The notes beneath the pieces were generated by a model. It was not told where the DNA came from. It saw only the letters and a program-made list of their open reading frames with translations, and searched no databases. A program made the position numbers and the translations under genes. 64,000 bases of DNA from positions 14,373,107-14,437,106 of the forward strand of contig JAVIAB010000047.1 of the NCBI GenBank assembly GCA_032433765.1, given 5' to 3'. This document shows, one piece after another, positions 32,160 through 42,555 of the stretch (within the stretch, counting starts at the first letter, position 1; every line of letters begins with the position of its first letter). This DNA comes from Megaustenia siamemsis (lineage: Eukaryota > Mollusca > Gastropoda > Stylommatophora > Ariophantidae).

Positions 32160-33500
32160 GAAAACTTAGTTCCAAACCCTAAAATTTTGGTTCATACTCA
32201 CAAAGTTGAACACAAACTCTACAAATTTAGGCCCAAAGTTGTAATTGTTAGACACGAAAGTCGTAAATGTTATATGCAAAGTCCAAAAGTTTGTCAAAAA
32301 GATAACCTAAACTCAAAATAGTTAGACACAAAGCCCAACAATTTATATGCAAAGTCTAAAAAAGTTACTCTAAAAGACAACTAATGTAATACTTAACCCC
32401 AAAATTTCGTCACATAACCAAACAGTTGAACACGAACTCTACAAATTTAGTCCCAAAGTCGTAATTGTTAGACACGAAAGTCGTAAATGTTATATTCAAA
32501 TCCAAAAGTTTGTTAAAAAGACAACCCAAACTCAAAATAGTTAGATGCAAAGCTCAAAAATGTATATGCAAAATCCAAAAAGTTACGCCAAAAGACAACT
32601 AATGTAACACTTAACCCCAAAATTTCGGCTCATATGCACAAAGTTGAACTCGAAAGCCTAAAAATTTAGTCCCAAAGTCGTAATTGTTAGACACGAAAGT
32701 CGTAAATGTTATATTCAAATCCAAAAGTTTGTTAAAAAGACAACCCAAACTCAAAATAGTTAGACACAAAACCCAACAATTTATAGGCAAAGTCCAAAAA
32801 GTTACTCCAAAAGACAACTAATGTAACACTTAACCCCAAAATTTCGTCTCATAACCAAACAGTTGAACTCAAAACCATAAAAATTTAGTCCCAAAGTGAT
32901 ACTAGTTCGACACAAAAGTCGTAAATATTATATACAAAGTCTAAAAGTTTGTCAAAAAGACAACCCAAACTCAGAATAGTTAGACACAAAACCCAACAAT
33001 TTATAGGCAAAGTCCAAAATGTTACTCCAAAAGACAACTAATGTAACACTTAACCCCAAAATTTCGTCTCATAACCAAACAGTTGAACTCAAAACCCTAA
33101 AAATTTAGTCCCAAAGTGATACTAGTTCGACACAAAAGTCGTAAATGTTATATACAAAGGCCAAAACTTTGTCAAAAAGACAACCCAAACTCAGAATAGT
33201 TAGACACGAAAGTCATAAATGTTATATGCAAAGTCCAAAATTTTATCAAAAAGACAACCCAAACTCAGAATATTTAGACACAAAAGACCAAATAGTTACA
33301 TTCAAAGTCCAAAAGTTTGTCAAAAAGACAACCCAAACTCAAAAGTTTGTCAAAAAGACAACCCAAACTCAAAATAGTTAGACATGAAAGGTCAAAAAGG
33401 TATACTCAAAGTCCAAAATGTTACTTCAAAAGACAACTAATATAACAACAAGCCCCAAAACTTCGTCTCATAACCAAAAAGTTGAACTCAAAACCCTAAA
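32160..33500. repeat. About 220-bp tandem repeat, left arm
   Basis: CTTAACCCCAAAATTTCG recurs near 32392, 32611, 32830 and 33050, with shorter internal repeats (AAAAGACAACCCAAACTCA, GTTAGACACGAAAGTCGTAA). It mirrors 36022-37362. Short frames inside are not convincing. Confidence 0.88.
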
Positions 33501-33879
33501 AAGTGTCCACTTATCAACCAAAGTCTTTAATACAGCTGAGAAAACCCTAATAAATTATTACAATTTACTAAAAAGGTTGCCCTTGATGATAGTTGCGACT
33601 GTGTCTAAATCATTATTGAAAATATTCATAGAACTCTAGTAAAAACCAAACACACTAAAACACCACATTGAAAGAATGAACTTAAAGTTCACGCCCCTGT
33701 CACAACTCTGCTAAGAAAAGTACTGCAAAGCATGAAAGTTATGTCCCCTGCTATAACTCTACTAAACGAAAGTATTACCAAACACGTAGGTTACACTCCT
33801 ACCATAACCCACTAAGAAAAACAAGATTTTGCTTAAAATACCACATTTATGATTGTTACGCCCCTTGTCCCTTTATGAG
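33501..33879. other. Low-copy part of the left arm
   Basis: Contains the end of a 73-codon plus frame (33418-33639) that I do not recognise. Mismatches to the right arm first appear here (33737, A versus C). Confidence 0.5.
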
Positions 33880-34340
33880 GGGACGCCCATGAAACTGTTA
33901 GAAATAGTAAATTTAACCTAGTGGCATACCGCAGATGTTATATTAGACACCCCCATAGCAAAAATTTACTTAAAACTCACTTTTATGGTGGTTACCCCCA
34001 TACCCATTTTTGGCGGTTACGCCCATGAAACTGTTAAAAATAGTCAATTTAACATCTAGACATACTCCAAACTTTACATTAGACATCCCCATAGCAAAAA
34101 TTTGATTAAAAACAACTTTTGAAATTACTACCCCTGTACCCATTTTTGGCGGTTACGCCCATGAAACTGTTAAAAAATTGAAATTTAACATATAGACATA
34201 CTCCAAACTTCATTTTAGTCATCCCCATATCAAGAATTTACATAAAAACAACTTTTGAAATTACTACCCCTGTACCCATTTTTGGCGGTTACGCCCATGA
34301 AATCGATAAAAAAAATTGAAGTTTAACCTATTGGCATACA
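33880..34340. repeat. 135-bp tandem repeat, left arm, 4 units
   Basis: GGTTACGCCCATGAAACTGT recurs near 33886, 34015, 34150 and 34287 (outer and inner units diverged). The right arm has 8 units, and the four extra units account for the 543-bp difference in arm length. Confidence 0.9.
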
Positions 34341-34423
34341 TCAAACATAATATGTGACACGCCCATGTATCAAATTTGCCTAAAAAATCAACCAAAAATT
34401 AGTAGTACATATCTAGTGATTGG
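34341..34423. repeat. Inner end of the left arm
   Basis: AATTAGTAGTACATATCTAG here and its partner at 34556-34580 are a variant of the element terminus AGTAGTATATC. One C/T mismatch (34408) separates the arms. Confidence 0.75.
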
Positions 34424-34555
34424 ACCGTGGAAAGAGCGGCCAGCCGCTCATAAATCCTTATATAATTAGTCTACCCGTACATGGCCACACATTTTTGGTG
34501 CGGTTTTTCCTTATATGAGAGTCTACCGTTTTTCCTTATATGAGAGTCTACCCGG
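34424..34555. other. Loop (unique centre) of the palindrome
   Basis: 132 bases without an inverted partner. Holds a small hairpin AGCGGCCAGCCGCT (34433) and a direct 25-base duplication containing TTTTTCCTTATATGAGAGTC (about 34503 and 34528). Confidence 0.88.
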
Positions 34556-34639
34556 CCAATCACTAGATATATACTACTAATTTTTGGTTGATTTTTTAGG
34601 CAAATTTGATACATGGGCGTGTCACATATTATGTTTGAT

Positions 34640-35640
34640 GTATGCCAATAGGTTAAACTTCAATTTTTTTTATCGATTTCATGGGCGTAACCGCCAAAAA
34701 TGGGTACAGGGGTAGTAATTTCAAAAGTTGTTTTTATGTAAATTCTTGATATGGGGATGACTAAAATGAAGTTTGGAGTATGTCTATATGTTAAATTTCA
34801 ATTTTTTAACAGTTTCATGGGCGTAACCGCCAAAAATGGGTACAGGGGTAGTAATTTCAAAAGTGATTTTTATGTAAATTCTTGATACGGGGATGACTAA
34901 AATGAAGTTTGGGGTATGTCTATATGTTAAATTTACTATTTTTAACAGTTTCATGGGCGTAACCGCCAAAAATGGGTACAGGGGTAGTAATTTCAAAAGT
35001 TGTTTTTATGTAAATTCTTGATATGGGATGCTTAATATAAAGTTTGGGGTATGTCTAGATGTTAAATTTACTATTTTTAACAGTTTCATGGGCGTAACCG
35101 CCAAAAATGGGTACAGGGGTAGTAATTTCAAAAGTGATTTTTATGTAAATTCTTGATACGGGGATGACTAAAATGAAGTTTGGGGTATGTCTATATGTTA
35201 AATTTACTATTTTTAACAGTTTCATGGGCGTAACCGCCAAAAATGGGTACAGGGGTAGTAATTTCAAAAGTTGTTTTTAATCAAATTTTTGCTATGGGGA
35301 TGTCTAATGTAAAGTTTGGAGTATGTCTAGATGTTAAATTGACAATTTTTAACAGTTTCATGGGCGTAACCGCCAAAAATGGGTACAGGGGTAGTAATTT
35401 CAAAAGTTGTTTTTATGTAAATTCTTGATATGGGGATGCTTAATATAAAGTTTGGGGTATGTCTAGATGTTAAATTGACTATTTTTAACAGTTTCATGGG
35501 CGTAACCGCCAAAAATGGGTATGGGGGTAACCACCATAAAAGTGAGTTTTAAGTAAATTTTTGCTATGGGGGTGTCTAATATAACATCTGGGGTATGCCA
35601 CTAGGTTAAATTTACTATTTCTAACAGTTTCATGGGCGTC
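34640..35640. repeat. 135-bp tandem repeat, right arm, 8 units
   Basis: TTTCATGGGCGTAACCGCCA recurs near 34677, 34813, 34948, 35084, 35219, 35355 and 35490, with a diverged eighth at 35629. Units at 34784-34996 and 35055-35267 are almost the same, indicating a two-unit (271-bp) duplication step after the palindrome formed. Confidence 0.9.
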
Positions 35641-36021
35641 CCCTCATAAAGGGACAAGGGGCGTAACAATCATAAATGTGGTATTTTAAGCAAAATCTTG
35701 TTTTTCTTAGTGGGTTATGGTAGGAGTGTAACCTACGTGTTTGGTAATACTTTCGTTTAGTAGAGTTATAGCAGGGGACATAACGTTCATGCTTTGCAGT
35801 ACTTTTCTTAGCAGAGTTGTGACAGGGGCGTGAACTTTAAGTTCATTCTTTCAATGTGGTGTTTTAGTGTGTTTGGTTTTTACTAGAGTTCTATGAATAT
35901 TTTCAATAATGATTTAGACACAGTCGCAACTATCATCAAGGGCAACCTTTTTAGTAAATTGTAATAATTTATTAGGGTTTTCTCAGCTGTATTAAAGACT
36001 TTGGTTGATAAGTGGACACTT

Positions 36022-37362
36022 TTTAGGGTTTTGAGTTCAACTTTTTGGTTATGAGACGAAGTTTTGGGGCTTGTTGTTATATTAGTTGTCTTTTGAAGTA
36101 ACATTTTGGACTTTGAGTATACCTTTTTGACCTTTCATGTCTAACTATTTTGAGTTTGGGTTGTCTTTTTGACAAACTTTTGAGTTTGGGTTGTCTTTTT
36201 GACAAACTTTTGGACTTTGAATGTAACTATTTGGTCTTTTGTGTCTAAATATTCTGAGTTTGGGTTGTCTTTTTGATAAAATTTTGGACTTTGCATATAA
36301 CATTTATGACTTTCGTGTCTAACTATTCTGAGTTTGGGTTGTCTTTTTGACAAAGTTTTGGCCTTTGTATATAACATTTACGACTTTTGTGTCGAACTAG
36401 TATCACTTTGGGACTAAATTTTTAGGGTTTTGAGTTCAACTGTTTGGTTATGAGACGAAATTTTGGGGTTAAGTGTTACATTAGTTGTCTTTTGGAGTAA
36501 CTTTTTGGACTTTGCCTATAAATTGTTGGGTTTTGTGTCTAACTATTCTGAGTTTGGGTTGTCTTTTTGACAAACTTTTAGACTTTGTATATAATATTTA
36601 CGACTTTTGTGTCGAACTAGTATCACTTTGGGACTAAATTTTTATGGTTTTGAGTTCAACTGTTTGGTTATGAGACGAAATTTTGGGGTTAAGTGTTACA
36701 TTAGTTGTCTTTTGGAGTAACTTTTTGGACTTTGCCTATAAATTGTTGGGTTTTGTGTCTAACTATTTTGAGTTTGGGTTGTCTTTTTAACAAACTTTTG
36801 GATTTGAATATAACATTTACGACTTTCGTGTCTAACAATTACGACTTTGGGACTAAATTTTTAGGCTTTCGAGTTCAACTTTGTGCATATGAGCCGAAAT
36901 TTTGGGGTTAAGTGTTACATTAGTTGTCTTTTGGCGTAACTTTTTGGATTTTGCATATACATTTTTGAGCTTTGCATCTAACTATTTTGAGTTTGGGTTG
37001 TCTTTTTAACAAACTTTTGGATTTGAATATAACATTTACGACTTTCGTGTCTAACAATTACGACTTTGGGACTAAATTTGTAGAGTTCGTGTTCAACTGT
37101 TTGGTTATGTGACGAAATTTTGGGGTTAAGTATTACATTAGTTGTCTTTTAGAGTAACTTTTTTAGACTTTGCATATAAATTGTTGGGCTTTGTGTCTAA
37201 CTATTTTGAGTTTAGGTTATCTTTTTGACAAACTTTTGGACTTTGCATATAACATTTACGACTTTCGTGTCTAACAATTACAACTTTGGGCCTAAATTTG
37301 TAGAGTTTGTGTTCAACTTTGTGAGTATGAACCAAAATTTTAGGGTTTGGAACTAAGTTTTC
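36022..37362. repeat. About 220-bp tandem repeat, right arm
   Basis: Mirror of 32160-33500 with no net length difference. Confidence 0.88.
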
Positions 37363-37671
37363 TTACCTGAAATGATCATCTTTACTGTTGTCTGTCATTC
37401 GTTGAAGTGATAAAGATATGGAACTCCAAAGTCTAAGAGCTGAAGTAATCACCTTTAATGATGTATGTCGTTCGTTGAAGTGGGAAACATTGGTATTAAA
37501 GCCTTCAGCGGTCAAAATGAGATCATAGAACTCTTCTGGAATTGCCTCAGGGGTCAAAACGAGTTCAAGTAACCCACCACCCCGCATTTTTCCCCCACTG
37601 CTGACCCGACAGCCACTACCTACGCTTGGGCTAACGCGCTTTTCTGATTGGTTAATCCACCTGTCAGCCAT
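37363..37671 (-). CDS. Hypothetical 102-residue ORF, right-arm copy
   Basis: Identical inverted copy of 31851-32159, including the CCAAT-rich upstream DNA (37672-38089) and the splice-donor-like end. Both copies point to the loop, so read-through transcription from either would give self-complementary RNA. Confidence 0.4.
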   Translation of the reverse strand: MADRWINQSEKRVSPSVGSGCRVSSGGKMRGGGLLELVLTPEAIPEEFYDLILTAEGFNTNVSHFNERHTSLKVITSALRLWSSISLSLQRMTDNSKDDHFR

Positions 37672-38089
37672 TTCTTCGCCCCGCCTCCTATGTTAATACT
37701 CTTTTCTGATTGGTTAATCCCGCTATCAAGCGATGTTGACGTACTCACTCGCTGATTGGCTAATTTATTCATTTCTTACCAGGTTATATTTAAACTAGAC
37801 GGCGTTATAAGTTTGATTGATTCAAGGAAAGTTACTGTTCACACTAGCGGAGTTTTGCACCGTAAGTTGGCTTGTTTTCTCTTAAAGTATGTTAAGGCTT
37901 ATCGATAACAGGTTATATTCGGTGTAGATGATTGAGACTATATTTTACGCTGTAAGTTTGAATGTTTTCTCTTAAAGTATGGTAAGACTTAACGATAACA
38001 CGTTATTCAACTGTATTGATGTAAAGTAGTTAAGATAAGTAATGTTGAATGTAATGTTCCTTCATTTTTCTTATTGGTTGATTAAAGTA

Positions 38090-39106
38090 TGATATACCAG
38101 ACAACCGCCATACACCACACATACCACACTAGGCGCCCGGTATACAGCCCTCATGTCACACTAGACGCCCGGCATACAGCCTTATATCACACTAGATGAC
38201 CTCCATACACCCTACATACCACACCAGATGACCTCCATACACCCCTCACGACACAGTAGACGACCTCCATACACCCCTCACGATACACTAAACGACCCCT
38301 ATACAACCATCATGACACACTAAACGCCCTCTATACACCCAATATGACACACTAGACGACCTCCATACAACCATCATACCCCACTAGACGACCTCCGTAC
38401 ACCCATCACGACATACTAGCCGACCTCCATGTACCCATCATGGCACACTAGACGACCCCTATACAACCATCATGACACACTAGACGACCCCTATACAACC
38501 AACATGACACACTAAACGCCCTCTATACACCCAATATGACACACTAGACGACCTCCGTACACCCATCACGACATACTAGCCGACCTCCATTGACCCATCA
38601 CGGCACACTAGACGACCCCTATACAACCATCATGACACACTAGACGATCCCTATACAACCATCATGACACACTAAACGCCCTCTATACACCCAATATGAC
38701 ACACTAGACGACCTCCGTACACCCATCACGACATACTAGCCGACCTCCATTGACCCATCACGGCACACTAGACGACCCCTATACAACCATCATGACACAC
38801 TAGACGATCCCTATACAACCATCATGACACACTAAACGCCCTCTATACACCCAATATGACACACTAGACGACCTCCGTACACCCATCACGGCACACTAGA
38901 CGACCCCTATACAACCATCATGACACACAAGACGACCCCTATACAACCATCATGACACACTAGACGACCCCTATACAACCATCATGACACACTAAACGCC
39001 CTCTATACACCCAATATGACACACTAGACGACCTCCGTACACCCATCACGACATACTAGCCGACCCCTATACAGCCCTTATTACACACTAGGCGACCTCC
39101 ATACAC
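38090..39106. repeat. 32-bp array, right arm
   Basis: Mirror of 30416-31432, equal in length and in the order of unit subtypes as far as I compared. Confidence 0.92.
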
Positions 39107-39543
39107 CCATTGCTGCGATGAACATACTAGTAAAACAGACTGTATAAACTGTAAGGGTGTTAAAGCATACACCAAACGAACGCCCGGGCTTTTTAAACTA
39201 GAGTACGAAGGGACAGCTCTTGTTAGCTTATGTAGTAAGACGTACCATTGTAGTGGGGATTACGATAAAATCAGTTGTAAAGGGCTAAGCAAGCAACACA
39301 ACAAATTAGATAAAGATATGTTTTTAGAGGTTCTCGCCACGCAAAAGGTCAAGGGTGGGAAAAATGTAGGTTTCATTAGAGGTTCTCGCCACGCAAAAGG
39401 CCAAGGGTGGGAAAAATGTGGGTTTCAAAGTCTTAAATAATTCCATATTTTCCTATAGTCAAACAAGAAATGCTCTTTCCTATTTCTATATAAAAAGAAA
39501 GGTAGCTGATGATAATGTCTCGACTACACCTCTAGATATTTAA
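39091..39543 (+). pseudogene. polB: Polinton DNA polymerase B C-terminus, right-arm copy
   Basis: The plus-strand frame entering from the 32-bp array contains KRTPGLFKLEYEG, LCSKTYHC, SCKGLSKQHNKLDKDMFLEV and GGKNVGF. After a one-base-equivalent shift it continues with YSQTRNALSYFYIKRKV and TTPLDI, stop TAA at 39541-39543. This order of motifs is what I know from the C-terminal end of protein-primed family B polymerases of Polintons/Mavericks and adintovirus-like elements. The shift comes from a 52-bp direct duplication (39324-39375 and 39376-39427). The catalytic part is missing, so it is a relic. AATAAA follows at 39744 and 39752. Identification is by remembered family motifs; a profile search would settle it. 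Confidence 0.85.
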
Positions 39544-40021
39544 CTCTTTACACTACCAGTTTAGACTACCCAGCAATCTCTAACAGTTTCACCCCTTATG
39601 ATTCATCGACGCCACATAGCTAAGCAGACATCCAACTACATAGGTATAACTAAATGTTATCCTTGTACTATATATTTACTTCGTGTACTGAATATTTTTG
39701 TAATGTTATATAATATCAATGTATGTTATACACCTATTGAGATAATAAAAGAATAAAATATATCTTTGTCTTCTGTTTTATATTGATTGTTTTTCATTGA
39801 TGTTGTATAATCTACTAACCTATCACTAACGATCAAGTACATAAAGAACTCCAAAGTCAGCATACACCAGACATAAACAGGTCACTTCCGGGGTCACTGG
39901 TACCAGCGGTCACGGTTAACTCCCCCTGCGCCTACAGTACATTAGGCGCGCCGCGCGCCTACTATATATCTTTGTTAATTTACGGGTCAAATACTAATCA
40001 AATCCTTCCTGATATACTACT
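39544..40021. repeat. Terminal region of right arm (TIR)
   Basis: Inverted copy of 29501-29978; no differences seen over the outer 300 bases. Ends GATATACTACT at 40021. Confidence 0.85.
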
Positions 40022-40027
40022 CATGTT
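40022..40027. other. 6-bp target site duplication, right copy (CATGTT)
   Basis: Equals 29495-29500. Confidence 0.9.
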
Positions 40028-40424
40028 TCTGCACCATAAAGGAATATTGAGAAGTTGTAACATTTTGCTATTCTTAGTTTTAGCCCTGGTGTTATTTGTT
40101 TTGATGTTAGTATGTTCTTCATGACATTAAAATTACTTTTTGCCATTCCCATGCTTTTGTTTATTTCAGTTGTACATTTTCCATCACTGGTTATAGTATG
40201 TCCAAGGTAGTTGTAGTTCTGAACTCTCTCCAGGTCTATTCCTTCAATTTTGATATCCACTTGTAGGTTTTGAGTATTTTCTTTGTTTATGATCATAGTT
40301 TTAGTCTTTTTGATATTCATATCTAGTCCATATTTTTTTGTTTGTCGTGTTTATTTCATTAAGTAATTGTTGTAGATCTTTAGGATTTTCTGCTAGTAGT
40401 ACTGTATCATCAGCATATCTTAGG
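40022..40424 (-). pseudogene. LINE-D, 5' half of the split copy
   Basis: Minus-strand reading from 40424: LRYADDTVLLAENPKDLQQL (RT motif C, YADD intact), a frameshift near 40330, then KKTKTMIINKENTQN, YNYLGHTITSDGKCTTEINK and FSIFLYGAET, cut at 40027 by the palindrome. The 5' side beyond YADD is replaced by the 30-bp array at 40425. Confidence 0.88.
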
Positions 40425-41000
40425 TCATAACACTATCTTCCCCTAAACTCATCATCACAATTCTATCTTCCCATAAACTTATCCTCATAACTTTATCTTC
40501 CAATAAACTTATCCTCATAACTCTATCTTCCCATAAACTTATCAAACTCTATCTTCCCATAAACTTATCCTCATAACTCTATCTTCCCCTAAACTCATCA
40601 TCACAACTCTATCTTCCCATAAACTTACCTTCACAGATCTATCTTCTCCAAAACTTATCATGATAGATCTATCTTCCAATAAACGTATCATATCACCTCT
40701 ATCTCTCCACAAACTTATCTTCACAACTCTATTTTCCCATAAACTTATCCTCACAACGCTGTCTTCCGACACACTTATCCTCATAACTCGTATCTTCCCC
40801 TGAACTTATCCTCACAACTCTATCTTCCCCTGAACTTATCCTCACAACACTATCTTCCCCTAAACTTATCCTCACAGCTCTATCTCTCCATAAACTTATC
40901 CTCACAACTCAATCTTCCCCTAAACTTATCCTCACAACTCTATCTTCCCATAAACTTATCCTCACAACTACATCTTTCCATAAACTTATCTACACAAACA
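40425..41000. repeat. 30-bp minisatellite, about 19 units
   Basis: The unit contains ACTTATCCTCACAACTCTAT and CTTCCCATAA. Variants CATCATCAC and CCCCTAA are interspersed. The boundary coincides with the RT YADD codons of LINE D. Confidence 0.92.
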
Positions 41001-41544
41001 AATTGATAACTATAATTTGTTCTCAACTCTCCTCTGTTATAAACACTTTACCCACCCTGCAGCTTTCCTTAAAATGAAAGTTAGCATTAATTAGAATGTA
41101 GCATGCTATTGCTGAAGCGTAAAACAAATACTATTTTCCTTTTCCATTAAAACAAAATCTTCCACTGAAGTCGTTCTTTAACAACAAACAATACCTTATG
41201 TTTATGTACGAACAATTAATTCATTTTGAGAAATGTTGTGACAATTGGTTGGCCGGGTATTGACAATTCCTGACTGCTTTAAAACTGGTTCCATAGAAAG
41301 GTTCGGACAGGACGATCAAATAATAGTAAATTTATAAGGGAGAGAAATCTTAATATTTGTTATTTTCATTCAGGTAAAATGTATTTGTCTCCCTCATGTT
41401 TGACTCCATCCGTACGTTTCGACGCATCATGCGCCATGCCGCTGTTCGGTCATGTACGTTTAGCCGCACAGTGCGTCACTCTCAAATTGATTAGTGTAAA
41501 CTGTCATCAAACCATATTCTTTTTATATGTCTTGTATCATTTTG
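41001..41544. other. Unassigned spacer
   Basis: AT-rich then mixed sequence; a 94-codon frame (41379-41663) runs into a LINE tail and is not supported. Confidence 0.4.
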
Positions 41545-41848
41545 GTATTCTATCTATCTATCTATCTTTTGACCTTTCGAGCCGTAGCCGGCCCATAGGA
41601 CGTAAACCAAGATACTCCTTCTCTTATCTAAATTTTTATTCTAGCAGTTTTCAATTCTTTTAAAGATATTTTATCAAATCTCGCCATTTGTCTCTGTTCT
41701 GTGCAAGCAGCTCTATCTCATTGAGGGAGCATATTCCTGCTGCTCTTGCCTCTCTGATCAATGTTCTTCTCAGTGTCTCTCTGGGTCTTCCTCTTTTCCT
41801 CTTACCTGTTGTTTCCCACATGAGGGCTTGCTTTGCTGTTCGTTTAAT
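41545..41848 (-). pseudogene. LINE-C 3' end fragment
   Basis: ATCTATCTATCTATC tail followed by CGAGCCGTAGCCGGCCCATA, then reverse-complement coding for the last 50-60 residues (KRKRGRPRETLRRTL-type). It is strongly 5'-truncated and breaks off near 41848. Confidence 0.85.
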
Positions 41849-42305
41849 TTTGGTATTGGTGAAATATAATTCCTTGTTGAATTATCTAAAATGCATATAT
41901 AATATGTTAAGTGTTAGATACAAATGAACATGTAGATTAATAGTGAAAAATATGAAAAATGTTGCCTCTGAAATCTCTATCGCTAAATTATTTAATAAAA
42001 CCTTCCGTACTGAAAATGTTAGTCGAGAGCCCATTGGTTGAAATGTATTGTGTATCACTTTAGGATGTTGGGATCGTAATTTCCTGTACAGAGATAGGCA
42101 GGAAATAAAATGAAACTGCAAACAAATGTAAAGAAGGACAGAATACAGAAAACGTCAAGCAAATGTTAATTACTTAATAAGATGTAAGTAGCTCTACAAA
42201 TTTTAGCTGTAAGTCAAACGTACACTGTAAACGAAATGTAAAATATAAATACATACATTCAGAGGCGTATGTTTAAAAATGTAATACAGATATGAACAAT
42301 TGTCT
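41849..42305. other. AT-rich spacer
   Basis: Nothing recognised. Confidence 0.4.
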
Positions 42306-42555
42306 GAGAGATAAAATCAGAAATTGAGAACTGATTAAAGTCAAAAGCTAGGAGTAATTCCCGTCATAGAATACATAAAGAAACAGCAGATAAAATAGCT
42401 TTGCCAGGTGATAAGACAGAAAGATAAAAACCAAACACGAACCTTTAATAAACGTCGCGGGAACACCAGACTCAAAAGCCTACCACGAAAAAGATGGATT
42501 GATGGAATATTAGAAACACTAGGAAGCATAACAGCAGGAGAGGTCAACAGAAGAG
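42306..42555 (+). pseudogene. LINE-A C-terminal fragment, left part
   Basis: LRDKIRN-like start at 42306, then EYIKKQQIK, RQKDKNQTRTFNKRRGNTRL, PRKRWIDGILETLGSITAGE and NRRAK. The copy is interrupted at about 42555 by an inverted LINE tail and resumes at 42787. Confidence 0.75.

Larger units (their letters stand above)
29501..40021. mobile_element. Giant palindromic Polinton/Maverick-derived element
   Basis: Left arm 29501-34423 and right arm 34556-40021 are inverted copies around a 132-bp loop. From the termini inward the arms mirror each other exactly in position (x pairs with 69522 - x) for at least 4.1 kb: the ORF at 31851-32159 mirrors 37363-37671 and 33418-33639 mirrors 35883-36104. 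Termini are AGTAGTATATCAGG and its complement. A 6-bp duplication flanks the element, as known for Polintons, whose ends also begin 5'-AG. Each arm holds the C-terminal end of a Polinton-type DNA polymerase B next to the terminus. No integrase, capsid, protease or ATPase gene was recognised, so it is a non-autonomous derivative. Few arm mismatches were seen (33737, 33931, 34408), all in the inner third. Confidence 0.88.

Noticed and set aside
32611..36911. Mirrored 60- to 80-codon frames inside the palindrome arrays
   Set aside because: They repeat with the array period and carry no recognisable motif.
29501..40021. Palindrome as a pure assembly or read-folding artefact
   Set aside because: An artefact would not produce a precise 6-bp target duplication, a clean split of a LINE codon pair on two sides, or arms that differ in repeat copy number. 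It still deserves long-read confirmation.
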